Assembly (NCBI GenBank): GCA_024114885.1
Contig: CP099429.1
Coordinates: 1,736,001 to 1,800,000 of the forward strand
From: Septoria linicola
Lineage: Eukaryota > Ascomycota > Dothideomycetes > Mycosphaerellales > Mycosphaerellaceae
Length of the DNA: 64,000 nucleotides
Reading direction: 5' to 3'
Shown here in pieces: positions 12,490 to 23,490 of the stretch. Below the pieces are notes generated by a model that did no database searches, was not told the DNA's origin, and worked only from the letters and a program-made list of their open reading frames with translations. Both the position numbers and the translations under genes were made by a program. How positions within the stretch are numbered: the stretch's first letter is position 1; each line of letters starts with the position of its first letter.

Positions 12490-14460
12490 TAAGCGATACT
12501 TAACTAGACGACTCTACGCTATAGATAGATATCTATATTATTCTAGAGGCTCCTATATATAACGAGGAGCTACTAAATAACGATATTAAAGATATTATTA
12601 AAGATATAATAGTCGCCTCTTAATAACTCGAGGTCTAACTACTAGTACTACGCTACTCTAACTATACGAGACGACTACCTACGTACGTTCGAGACCTATA
12701 GAATAGCTATATTACTAGTATACTATACGAGGCTATCTACGCGTTTATAGCCTCTATATAGGCTAGTAATAGTTAAGAAATCAAGATACTATAGTCTTAT
12801 AAGGTAGCTATATTATTACTATAGGTAAAAGAGTAGTATACTATAGCGGTTAAAGAGATAAAGAGCTTAATAGATAATAATATATAGTAAGAAGTAGATA
12901 AACTAGTAGGTTATAACGTTTTATAAAGACGCTAGGTATTCGCTATTAAACGTAACGCTTAAAGTAATATTATACGCTATAAAGTACGCTAGGTTATATA
13001 TAGTTTTATATAACGTAAAGGTATTAATTATAACGAGACCTACGCGCTAGTAGTTAAGCTAGTAATAGTTTATATACTATTAATATAGATAGTAATAAAG
13101 AGTTTAGATTATTAGTAGTTTAATATAATTATAGCGTTTCTTAACGTACTAATTAATAAGCGTAATATCTATATCTAGATACTATATAGTTTTAAGATAT
13201 ACGGTAAGGTCTATCTACTTAAGAGAGCGCTCTATAGACTTAAGTAATTATTACTTCTTTAGTACTAAGAACTTAAGAAGTTTATAGCTTCTATCGGTTT
13301 TATAGTAATTAGTACTAATATATACGTATTCCGTAACGACGAGGTTATAATCGCTATCTATATCGACGATATAATCGTTATTAGTACGACTAAGGAACTA
13401 AATACTATAGCTAATTAACTAAGAGACTACTTTAAGATCTACGAGCTTAGACTAGTATACTACTATCTTAGAATAAATATTATCTATAGCTTTAATACTA
13501 TATTTATTAGCTAGACTACCTATATAGACTATCTTAGTAAGAAGTACTAAATTAAGGCTTCCTTACTACTATATATACTATTATAAGCGAGGCACGGACT
13601 CTATAAGGCTTCTAAGAGCTACTAAGCTACTACTTTACTTTAGAAGTAATATTAAATAATTATTAGTAAGCTTCTATAGCTAGCTATAATTATAAGACTA
13701 GATATTACCTACTATATAGGCTATCTCTTACGCTATCTTAGAAACTCTATACTAGAATACCTAGAGGTAGCTATACGCGTTATAAAGTACTTAGTCTATA
13801 ATACTAGCTATAGTATTACGCTTAGTAGCGATAATAACGATAAGCTATTATACTACGTTAACGCGTCTTAGGCCGACGACGTAGATAATAGGCGATTAAT
13901 AGAGAGTTTTATCTTTATACTTAGTAACTTACTAATTCTCTAGAAGTCTAGTAGATAGCTAATCGTTACTTACTCTAGTATAGAAGCCGAATACGTCTAA
14001 ATAGTACTCGCGACTAAAGAAGCTATTATACTTAGTAATACTATAAAAGAGCTAGGATATAAGAGAGTATTTCTAATAACTATCTATAAAGATAACTAGC
14101 TAGTAATCGATATTACGCTACGTAATAGTAGAGCCGCTAAAGCTCGTACTAAATATATAGATATTAAGTTCTACTTTATTTGTAAGAAGTTAGTAGACGA
14201 TACTATTACTATCTAGTAGATTATAATAGAAGATTAGAAGATAGATAGATTAACGAAGGTACTTAACTATAATAAGTATAAACGCTTTACTTAATAGCTT
14301 AGACTAATAGATAGTATTTAAGCAAATTTAGAGGTTACGAGGTATTATAACGCCTCTAATTAGCCTATAGGTTTAATACTAGTTTTGAGCGATTTACGGA
14401 CTAAGCGATACGCTAACGTAGTAGTTACGCTATCAACTAATTACAAGACGAGTTTATTAT
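12490..14460 (+). mobile_element. Older, different Copia element remnant (pol linker, RT, RNase H)
   Basis: All frames are closed, but the + strand reads as Copia pol: an AIKRN..IIRYK stretch (about 12941-12985), YNETYALVVK (13029-13060, cf. ETFAPV), IAIYIDDIIV (about 13351-13382, the RT catalytic box with both Asp intact) and SSIEAEYV (about 13970-13998, RNase H). It is clearly another family: it does not match copies 1/2, is almost free of CpA/TpG, and keeps many CpG sites. The upstream part (integrase, gag) is presumably left of copy 1 or lost. The right end is set where base composition changes; the last 130 bp may be LTR. Confidence 0.82.
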
Positions 14461-15859
14461 AATAGTCGACATAGGGGTGACTTGATCAGTATGGATGCCT
14501 CAGGCACTTCACTTTAGCGTGCCAAGAATGTCGACACGCATTCGCAACTCGAGGTTTCCGTAGCTAGTTACTTCTTTACAATCAACTTATCACATCAACT
14601 GCATTGCAAGGGATTGAATTCAGTGCAGGGCACATAGTTAATGGCGCCCAGACCACGCCTGACTCAATTGCTCTTTGCCACCTCAGAGAGATACATACTA
14701 CAGCACGTCAACCAGGGCTTGCTCGGACGCAACCTGAAGGCATCGCGCTGGCCACGGATGGTTCGGTCACTAAGCCATGGGCCATAACCACCTACGAGGG
14801 GCCGTGAAGATGAGATCCATCCACAAAGCGTCCTCCTCGCGCTCACTTGCTCATCGACAGCATAATTTGAAACGGCTTCCATCAGCTGTGGCACGATTCT
14901 GAAATCCTGTAGCTTTGGCCAAGCGAATCCTCTATGCAGAAGCTGAAGGACATCGATCTTGCAATGCCGTGTCGTAAGTCTTGCAACTCCAGAATAGAGA
15001 TCAAAGGTTAGTGCACGTAGCAGAATTGTGCTGAGCTAACTAACTAAGTTACACTCGAAAGACACAACGGGTCGGACCGCCCGTCACCCTGACTTCTGCT
15101 TCTACCTCCGCACACTTTCCTCCTCTCGCTTTGTTACTATTAGCCCCTACTGACGACAACACGACCTCAATGCCGACTTGAACGAAGGACTGGATATCAT
15201 ACCTTCAACGTGACATGAAAGCGTGGCTATCGCTGCTCTCGTCGAAAGAAAGTGACTCCAACGGGGACGCGGATAACCATTCATCAGACACTCGAGCGCT
15301 TCGCGCTACGGTTGCTAAGAATCTGACTTGCCATGTGGAGATCCTAGTGTCTGACAGAGCGTCCACCGAGACTTTGCAGGCTACAAATGAGGCCGCACGG
15401 GACATCATATCGAGACTGTTGGTAGGCTTGATGGCTGAAGCGATGAGTAGAGGCAAACACCTCGACCCGGAACGTGACCGGACACGGCCTGGCACGTGAC
15501 GATCAAGCAAAGCATGCCCTGCTCGGGCCAAGTGGTGCGAGCGTGGGCGCTGGAGCGGTTGCCGAGTGAGCATGTGATTATCGTAGGAGGCACGGCCAAT
15601 GTTGCAAGAACAAGCCGGAGCTTCTGCCGTCTTCTCCGCCTGACCTGCCGCCCAGAGCTTCACGACTTTCCTGTGGTCGAGCTATTGGGATAGCGCGCTT
15701 TTTCTACGATATATCAGCGCGAAGATCAGAGGCAAACTTGCAGCTCGCTTCGATCAGTGATCCTGAACTCCCAATCTATTGTGGCTGCAGGATCTTTCCT
15801 TCCGGCCAGCCTCTATCGAAGGTCACTATCATCTAGCCACTTTCTTCATCAACCACAGA
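14461..15859. other. No supported gene between the transposon island and the FAD oxidase
   Basis: Base composition returns to normal. Several short overlapping ORFs exist on both strands (for example 15215-15499 + and 15205-15663 -), none with a recognisable domain or a convincing exon structure. The last few hundred bases probably hold the promoter of the downstream FAD gene. Confidence 0.5.
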
Positions 15860-17014
15860 ATGGAGTCTTGTGACATCGCTATCGTTGGGCTCGGTGCACT
15901 TGGAAGTGCCGCGGCTACCCATGCTGCCGCCCGCGGCTCAAAGGTCATTGGTTTGGAACAATATGGATTTGGCCACGTCAAGGGTGCTTCGCACGACACT
16001 TCGCGCATTTTCAGAACTTCCAATCCCCTCCCTGAGCAAGTTGCGCTATCTAAGTCGGCGCTCAGCGATTGGAGATAGCTGGAAGCGCAATGCGGGCAGG
16101 AGCTTCTTACCATGACCGGAGGCCTCGTCTTCTTTCCCAGAGACGTGGTCAATGCGTTCAGCCTTGATAGTCTCATCAAGAGTTTGGAAACAGAACAGAT
16201 GCCTTACGAGCTTCTCAGTGCTCAAGCAGTGGCCGACCGTTGGCCGCAATTTCAGCTTCCGGCGAACGTGGATGCTGTGTATACACACGACTCCGGGATT
16301 CTGCTCGCGGCCAAATCCGTCGCGGCCATGCAGTCCTTGGCTCGCCTAAATGGCGCTGTTCTTAAGGAGAACACCCTGGTGGATCGAATTGTACCGAACA
16401 AAAGCGAGGATGGATATCTGCTCGAGACATCAAAGGGCCAGATCCTTGCGAACAAAGTAATACTGGCCACGGATGCGTGGTCAAACAAGCTTCTCGAACC
16501 CTTGGGCACTCACATACCATTGTCGGTTACGCAAGAGCAAGTCACGTACTTTCAACTCAATCCCGAGACCATAGGCGATTATACACCGCAAAGGCTGCCT
16601 GTCTGGATCTGGTTCGGCGAGAAGTCATTCTATGGATTCCCGACGTATGGCGAGCCTACTATTAAAGTTGCCCAGGACTCGTCAGGGAACTACATGACGC
16701 CCGAGAACCGAACTTTCACACCATCACCGACGATACTACAGGACCTGGTCGAATTCACTGAGGCTCTCATACCAGCAAAAGGCGTTGTCAATCGCACTAT
16801 CACCTGTCAGTACACCATCACACCAAACCGCCAATTGATCATGTCGCCCCTGGCGAGGCACCCTAGCATTATCTTGGGGTTGGGTGCAGCTATTGGTTTC
16901 AAATATGCCCCGGCTATCGGGCGCGTGCTAGCAGAGCTCGCAATTGATGGGGAGTCGTCCGAAGATATTGCCAATTTTAGTATCCCTAGATCGATCCGAG
17001 AAAGTAGGCTTTAG
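15860..17014 (+). pseudogene. Sarcosine-oxidase-like FAD-dependent oxidoreductase, broken by one nonsense codon
   Basis: The frame from ATG 15860 to the stop at 17014 spans 384 codons, the usual size of the monomeric sarcosine oxidase / N-methyl amino acid oxidase family. These enzymes oxidatively demethylate secondary amines, giving formaldehyde and H2O2. Seen: a Rossmann GxGxxG (G10-L-G-A-L-G15), a HDTSRIFRTS block, LLTMTGGLVFFPR, a TITCQYTITP block whose Cys at about residue 316 matches the covalent-FAD Cys of the family, and a C-terminal GFKYAP block. Codon 73 is TAG (16076-16078), in frame in DWR*LEAQ, where homologues read through. Splicing it out would remove conserved residues. CAG to TAG would be a CpA to TpA change. 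It lies 5' of a Rieske oxygenase on the same strand. Confidence 0.78.
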
Positions 17015-17312
17015 TACCAAGCAAGCAAGAGTCATATTCCGATCCTGCCATCTCTATATCGTCCGCGAGTCTGGTAGCTGAGCTGTAGCTGATGATCAGC
17101 TACCAAGAGTGCGCCCTGAGAGACACGGTCCGGCTTCCGTGCTTCTCATGTCTCATAACATATAGAGGGTGTTGTCTCCGTGTAGTCAGCTTCAGTCGTG
17201 ACTTGATAAGCGCCATCGACGGAACGACACATTGAACACTCTTACATAGCGGACGTTCAAGCTTAGTTCTCATCGTGTCCAGAGACCACAGCACTGCTAC
17301 GATACCGTCGAA

Positions 17313-20006
17313 ATGAACAGACTATTCGATTTTAATTCGAAGCCGGCCCCGGAACTCATCAAAGAGCCTCTGCGCGCTTTGCCGGCATCGTGGTACCGAT
17401 CCGCATCCATGTACGAGCTGGAACGTCGAGCAGTATTCTCAAAGAAATGGATGGTAGCCTCGCACCGTCAGCGTTTTGCTGATGTCGGTAACTATATTCA
17501 GATCACCATCGCTGGAATTGCAATCTTCATCATCAGAGACAGACAGGGCAATGTTAGTGCGCACCACAATGTTTGTCGTCACAGGGCCTATCCGGTCGTG
17601 GAACAAGCATAGAAGTTGAATCTTGAATATTGTTATTCAATGACCTGAATTCAGATTCAATTCAATACTGAATTGAATCGCAATATTCACTCTGAATAAT
17701 CAATAATCATCTATGCACGTAGTAGTAATAACTTATTCTATAGCGCTATCTACTATAATCTCGGTAATACTTAACTTCTACTAACTTTTAGTATATTTAG
17801 ACTAAGTTACGGTAGTACTATCGAGCTACGAGCGTATCTATAGAATAGTACGCCTAGCGCTACTAAACGTATACTCGGACTTAGTACTTATTAGTAATAT
17901 AGATAATATATTAATAGCTATCTATAAGAGTATAGGCTAAGCTTAGCGCTAAGTAGATTAGTACTACTATTCTAGTACTATCTAGCGCTTACTATTAACT
18001 ACTAGTAGTTTAAAACGATAAACGTAAATAAACGTTTTAAACTTATCTTAATCGCTCGTAATACTCTACTATTATAATTACTACTATTCGAATAATAATA
18101 GCTTACTATTATACGTATCTTTACTTACGCTAGTTAGCGAGAACTTATCTTTATAGTACTACTAAAGCCTACGTATTTTCTCTATACTCTTATCTAGCTA
18201 TACTCTCTTTATTAGCGTTAACTAACGACTAGAGATCTATATAAAGTAGAAGTCTAGATAAAGTAGTATAGTAGTAATATATACGCCTATATTATTAATT
18301 ATAGTATACTATTTCTCGAATACTAGTTAGCTTTGTCGAATAGCTAATCGTATTATAGACGCTTAAGAGTAGAGCCTTAACTAATTACTAAAGTAGTCGA
18401 TAATAGTCTATTAGTCTCTATAGCTAGTTAGAACGCGTTAAGAGTAGCTTTATTACCTTCTATCTTCTTTATTAGCTCTTTAAAAGGGCTAAGGAAGCTA
18501 GTAATATCGTATAGAAGCCTCTAGTCTATAGCTCTCTAATAGTTGATTAATATAGTTAGAACTAGACTTATCTATTTACTTAGGACTTTACTTCTCTTTT
18601 ATATATAAAGGCCCCTAAGTAAACTTAAGTAAACTATACTTTTGCCTATTGAATCTTGAATATTCATAATATTCAGGGGCTAAAGCATTCAAATTCATTC
18701 AACGATTAAATGAATTGAATCCCCTAAATAGCTATTCATCATTCAACTTCTATGGGAACAAGAGGCCGGCAAGGCGTCGATTCTTGCTTGCAGATATCAC
18801 GGTACGAGTAGTCAAACTCTCGCTACCATCCCAGAGTTGACACTATGACACAGGCTGGTCGTACGGGCTAGACGGGCGACTTGCCAAGGGGCCCAAGTAC
18901 CAGGATGTCGAGGGCTTCGACAAGACAACAAATTCCCTATTTCCCGTCCATGTACACGAGGATCAGCTTGGATTTATCTGGATCAACCTAGACTCGTCTG
19001 CCACGCCGGTTCCCTGGGCGCAAGATTATGAAGGAGTCGACACTCGACCGCGTATGAAAACCTACGATCTGACCAAATACACTTTTGATCACCAGTGGAG
19101 TATTACTGGCAATTTCAATTGGAAGACGTTGGCAGACAATTACAACGAGGTTCGTTCACTTAATTCCAACCATCCTCGATTGCTTGGGTCCGAAAACCAG
19201 GACTTACCTATGTCGCATCTAGTGCTACCACTGTCCTACCGGTCATCCTGGAATTGCTGGGTATTAGGACTTCACAAAATACTACGTTGAAACGAAAGGT
19301 GGGCAAATTGAACACTGGAATACCGCAAAAGAAGGCGAGGAAGGTAACTTCCAGATCTTGAGCAGCTTTCTGTACCCCAATGCCACTATAACAGTTGCGT
19401 GACTCTACTCCTCCAGTCCAAACAGCGAAGCGAATTACCTCGTCATGACGAGTGTTGTTCTGGGCTCTTGGCCGACCTTCTAATGCGCTCATTCACATTA
19501 GCCCTGCATTCTTCTATATTGGCCGCTGGATACCTACCAGTGCCGGCGAAACACGGATGGAGTATGAGTACTACCGGCGCAGCGACGGCAAAACCGACGA
19601 CAAGGACTTCCATTTCTACGTCGAAACATTCAAGCAAGTCCTTCAAGAAGACAAGGATCTGTGCACCGCTGCGCAAAAGAACTTGAACGCTGGCATATAC
19701 CAGAATGGACAGCTGCATCTTGAGGCAGAGAAGACATGTTTATGCCCAGCGGCGATCATGCTTCGAGTAAGGCCACATCTGACAACGTTGTCTACTCAGG
19801 GGCCTTTGTATTTTCAGAACCTCACCAAGATGCTGTTCATGGCGCACCATGAAGAAGAGCAGCAGAATGGTGGCTTGCCCATCTGGCCCGCTGTCCCAAA
19901 GCATAGCATCACCGCTGCTAACGAAACGGAAATTGCTTTCTGCGCAAATCTGGCTTGTGGAGAGCTTGCGTCGCAGCGGGAGCTAAGTTGGTGGTCTGGA
20001 TTGTGA
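17313..20006 (+). pseudogene. Rieske [2Fe-2S] oxygenase (choline monooxygenase/betaine demethylase-like), disrupted by a hAT insertion and a stop
   Basis: With the insert 17608-18762 removed, the gene reads on in frame (..VVEQ/EAGKASILACRYHG). The Rieske cluster ligands are present: C88-R-H90 before the insert and C-R-Y-H after it. My introns are 18802-18853, 19150-19222 and 19399-19501. Splicing the second restores NYNECYHCPTGHPG, the mononuclear-iron motif with both His. TAG at 19265-19267 falls in frame between GIAGY and DFTKYYVE, a second lesion. The C-terminal part (FYIGRWIPTSAGETRMEYE, QEDKDLC..AQKNLNAGIY, MAHHEEE) is typical of the ring-hydroxylating alpha-subunit family. The exact 3' splicing near 19730-19800 is uncertain. 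Pairing with a sarcosine-oxidase-like gene suggests stepwise demethylation of a quaternary amine (inference). Confidence 0.85.
17608..18754 (-). mobile_element. Non-autonomous hAT-family DNA transposon (14-bp TIRs, 8-bp TSD)
   Basis: The 1147-bp insert begins CATAGAAGTTGAAT and ends with its exact reverse complement, and is flanked by the 8-bp duplication GGAACAAG (17600-17607 and 18755-18762). Eight-base TSDs and CA..TG ends are hAT hallmarks. The terminal ~100 bp on both sides are dense in TTGAAT/ATTCAA words, as subterminal transposase sites often are. On the minus strand, about 17893-17826, a degraded frame reads SEYTFSSARRTI, matching the hAT dimerisation (hATC) motif EPERVFSGARRTI; it is full of stops. 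At a third of the usual autonomous length it is a decayed, internally deleted element. Confidence 0.9.
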
Positions 20007-20855
20007 TTGCAGGACATACAAAAGGCGGCACAAGAATAATTCACACGTGGCCTTCGATGCTGTGCATCTGCTCTGACAGTCGTCCTACAGATCGAGCATG
20101 AGATCTATATGCAAATCGCTTATTAGATACCAACCTCTGCTTGCTTCCAAACACAGTCGGCTTTTGAGGTTACGAGGATAGTTTGACTAACATCGAAACT
20201 TACGTGTAAGTGAAACGGAGTGGTTGAGCTGCTCTGCAGCGTGTGGCGATGTGTGGTAACATGGTCGACACGAGTTGATGGACTTTCTGACAAACTGCGT
20301 CCGGTAGTGCACACGGAATATAGCAGATGTGAATCTGGTCGCAGCTATACTACTACCACGAGCAATGGCATGCTCACAGACCTGCGGGCCTATCAGTATG
20401 CGTATACAAGCATCCTAATGAAATTGAGAGGTGTGAGTTGAACGACGAGTCGCTCAACCTCTATCCGCACTGGCAGGTTCAGTTGTTTCCGTGCATAGTA
20501 AGCAGCGCGTGTTGGAGTCGAGGACTGCGGCACGACACCGATCACCTGAGCGGCACACTAAGTTAGCGGCTCTAGCGGACCGATCGTCACGAAAGATGGT
20601 CGCCGTTAGGGAAGCTTGGCATGTTATCGGCTTAAGTCTAGTCTCTACGAAAAGAACAACGGCTACTAAGGAGTGTATGCTCTTACATATGGCAAAGAGC
20701 ATGTACTTAGTCCTGACAATCCTAGTAACGTAGTAGTATACTAACAGGATACCGGACCGGGCCCGATATACTACTACTACTACTATATCTAAGCTCTTCC
20801 CAAATGTAAGCTAATGAGCTAGTATGAGAGATTGGCTGCACTTCAAGTTATACGA
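20007..20855. other. Intergenic; short inverted repeat only
   Basis: No supported gene lies between the convergent Rieske and regulator genes. An 11-bp inverted repeat (GTAGTAGTATA at 20730-20740 and its complement at 20767-20777) brackets a GC-rich 26-bp loop. It could be a hairpin or a transposon scrap. Confidence 0.4.
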
Positions 20856-23490
20856 TCAGGTGAGCGATGCCAAGTTGCTATTAAACCAATTATCTAAGGA
20901 TTCATTGGATCCAGTCGCAGGCAGATGTATATTCACACCATCTCCAGTGCTATCGAAGTCTGCCAGACTTCGACCTTTGTACAGTTCTTCGAGACCATTC
21001 GCCGCAGGTGCTACATTGGCGAACAGATTGTGATCTGCGATGTCGTTCCATCTGGTTCCGTCTGTGCAAGAAGGAGCAGTCAAAACACTATCCTTGGGTA
21101 CAGAGGGATGGCCATGGATACCCTTCGATCCCATTAGGTTGGATGCAGCGGACAAGGTCTTCTCGTCATGCAAATTGCCAGCTTTTGGTATCAGGGTCGC
21201 ACTCCGGAACGAGCAGTCTGGTTCGTGGTTTCGCTGGCCTGCCGTTTCGTATAGCAGCAAGCGTGCCAGGAGACACGAGTCCACCGACCAGGAACGTTGT
21301 CCACCTTCGCCGGCGTCGTTGGATTGTGCACACGAAGTCACGCTACGATTAACGGCTTCGAGATTGTCTGCCTGTGCTACCATTAGTATCGATTTGGTAA
21401 TCTCGCAGATACAAGGTCACCTACCATAGCCGCAACAATAGGCCACGTCTTGCTGGCGGATCGGACGAAGTTCAACCACTTCTGGAAGCCCTCTTGCGAT
21501 TTCCCACGCAGGTCCTCATCCTGGACGAAACTGTGTTGTAAGTGAATGGTGGCGACGACAACCACGCAGTGAGCTATCGTGGGATCAGTGACGACAATGT
21601 TGTTTGTTTCAAGCAGGTCAACAAAGTGCATAATCCAGCCAGCATGACGTACGATCTGTTCCCATGACTGTTGGATGAAAGATTGGGGCATGGAATCTCG
21701 AAAGTTTGCCAACCTGATTGAAAGTAGAAGTGGGTGGTTGAGCAGACATGGGATAGCTGCGTACATCATTTGCATTGTGAGCCATGGGGTCCAGTACTGC
21801 CGTTGCCGTCCCAGTAACGAGGGATCCAGTTCCAGACAACGGTTCGCTGCGTACGTGAATTTCCTTGGAATGGTGCTGTCGACTTCGAGATGACCGGCCA
21901 TCACTTTCGAATATTCTGATTGCGGCAACCATGGCGGTAGCTCGTTATTCTCAGGGCAGCGTCTCACATAAGCTCGAGTCATGCGCCAGACCTGAGCCAG
22001 CTGGGAGGTACATCTGAGTAGCCCGTGCTGATAAGGATTTTGTTGCCGGACTGCCACTTCTTCCCCAGCCATGATTGACCGAGTTTACGAGGTCTATCTT
22101 ACTCTACGAAAAAAAACAGGGTCCAAAAATGATTGGCTGTGAGTGTGCAACGAAAATGCGTTATTACGTGAACTGTGCCTAAGGCCCTAGACTCACGGAC
22201 TATATAGTCGCTTACTACGCCTAATAGGTAGGTAGAGTCGAAAGAACTTCTACGAAAAACGTCCAATATTGGCCAGCTTACTAATCCTTTTTGAGTAGGT
22301 AGGATTGACCGAGCGCTACGGTCAGATCTTTGCGTTTACGCGACAGGGACTTCATTGTACTCGTCTCTTGGAAGGGGTCTCGAAGAACGGAGCTTTTCGT
22401 GTCTGCCACGACGGCTGCCGTACCCTGCAGGTTCTCCAACATCACGATACTATGAGCGCAGTATCTCAGTCCCATGGTATCCGTGGCTCCAGGTGCACAC
22501 TCCAAAGCCTTGGTCAAGTGGCTTGCTATCGCTAGGTCCAGGCCGGCTTGCGCAAATCTACCACTGTTGAAGCCAACAATGCTCAACAGACATAGAGCCT
22601 GGATATCAGACAGCTCCACACGGTCATTGCCGAGTCGGGACATGATTTGACGGCGAGCAGTTCCTGCCAGATCATCCAACTCCTCTCTCCTTTCTCGAGC
22701 TATGCGGCATGGCGAAAAGCGTAAGCTCAGTGACCGCAACACCAGTAACAGGCTAGGTTCACAAGTCCTCAACACGCCACGCAGAGTATCCTCGTTGAAC
22801 AATACTATGGGTTGCTTGTGGCACCACGTGAAGTAAAGCTCCGCAATGTTGTCCAGCTCTGTATCGTCTATGCTCGAATGCAACCTGAACATTCGTAAGC
22901 ATATGTTGCTTGAACACCGTGCTTACCATGACTTATGCGCTATTGCAAAGAGAATTCGCGTTTCTGTCGTCGAATCGAGACGCCTGCGGAGTTGACACTT
23001 CGAACACGCGTGGCTGAGAAGATTCATGTGCTGCAGGTGCTGTATCCCTCGCAGTTGTGCTAGTCAACTTCGTGTCAGCATTGTTCCACGGGCCTTCTGG
23101 TAGTTCATCAGAATCCAACCTCATCATCTCCAGCAACCGGTCCATCTTCGACTCCATTGCATCTATTCTCTGCTTGACGTTAGCACTAGTGAATACTGCA
23201 AGTCTGACGATGTTCATTTCGTGGTACCATCTTTGTCTCAGGATTCGTACTGGCCTGCTCAACTTCACCACGACTATAGATGCATCTCTGGCCCAGACGG
23301 CGACAATATGAACACATTGGCTTTTCGCCCGGGCACTTCGTTTTCTTCCGTCTGGTTGCAGACTCAGTATGCTAACGTGGAAAATGCTGAAGTCCACGTA
23401 CCGACATGGCTCGCACGCGTGGCGCGCTCGCTTTGTCACAGCCTGCCGTTCCATGTCTGCCACAGCACACGTTTCGAGACACTGTATCAC
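20856..23490 (-). pseudogene. Zn(II)2Cys6 fungal transcription factor, apparently broken
   Basis: Splicing a 50-bp intron (23352-23401) gives a perfect binuclear cluster C-x2-C-x6-C-x6-C-x2-C-x6-C (CEPCR / RKKTKCPGEK / PMCSYCRRLGQRC). A 55-bp second intron then leads to a short coiled coil (VKQRIDAMESKMDRLLEMM). The middle and C-terminal parts (22281-22892, 21425-22072) read like the fungal-specific transcription-factor domain, and intron 21372-21424 (branch point tactaat) joins the last exon. I cannot keep frame at about 22930-22990 or near 22421-22430. A TAA at 22336-22338 and a ~220-bp insertion also interrupt it. A DNA-binding regulator beside two catabolic genes would suit a local pathway activator, but it looks decayed like them. 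Confidence 0.65.
22084..22302. mobile_element. Small insertion flanked by 11-bp direct repeats in the regulator gene
   Basis: GATTGACCGAG occurs at 22073-22083 and again at 22303-22313. Removing one repeat plus the 219 bp between joins the upstream reading (..DEYNEVPVA*TQRSD..) in phase with the downstream exon (MAGEEVAVRQQNPY). Direct repeats of 9-11 bp are typical of MULE-type insertions. No clear terminal inverted repeats are visible, so the class is open; an intron in a frame I have misread is the alternative. Confidence 0.45.

Noticed and set aside
16038..16100. A possible intron removing the TAG codon in the sarcosine-oxidase-like gene
   Set aside because: A GT..AG pair exists, but splicing would delete about 20 residues (VALSKSALSDW..LEAQCGQ) that match the family, so a nonsense codon is the better reading.
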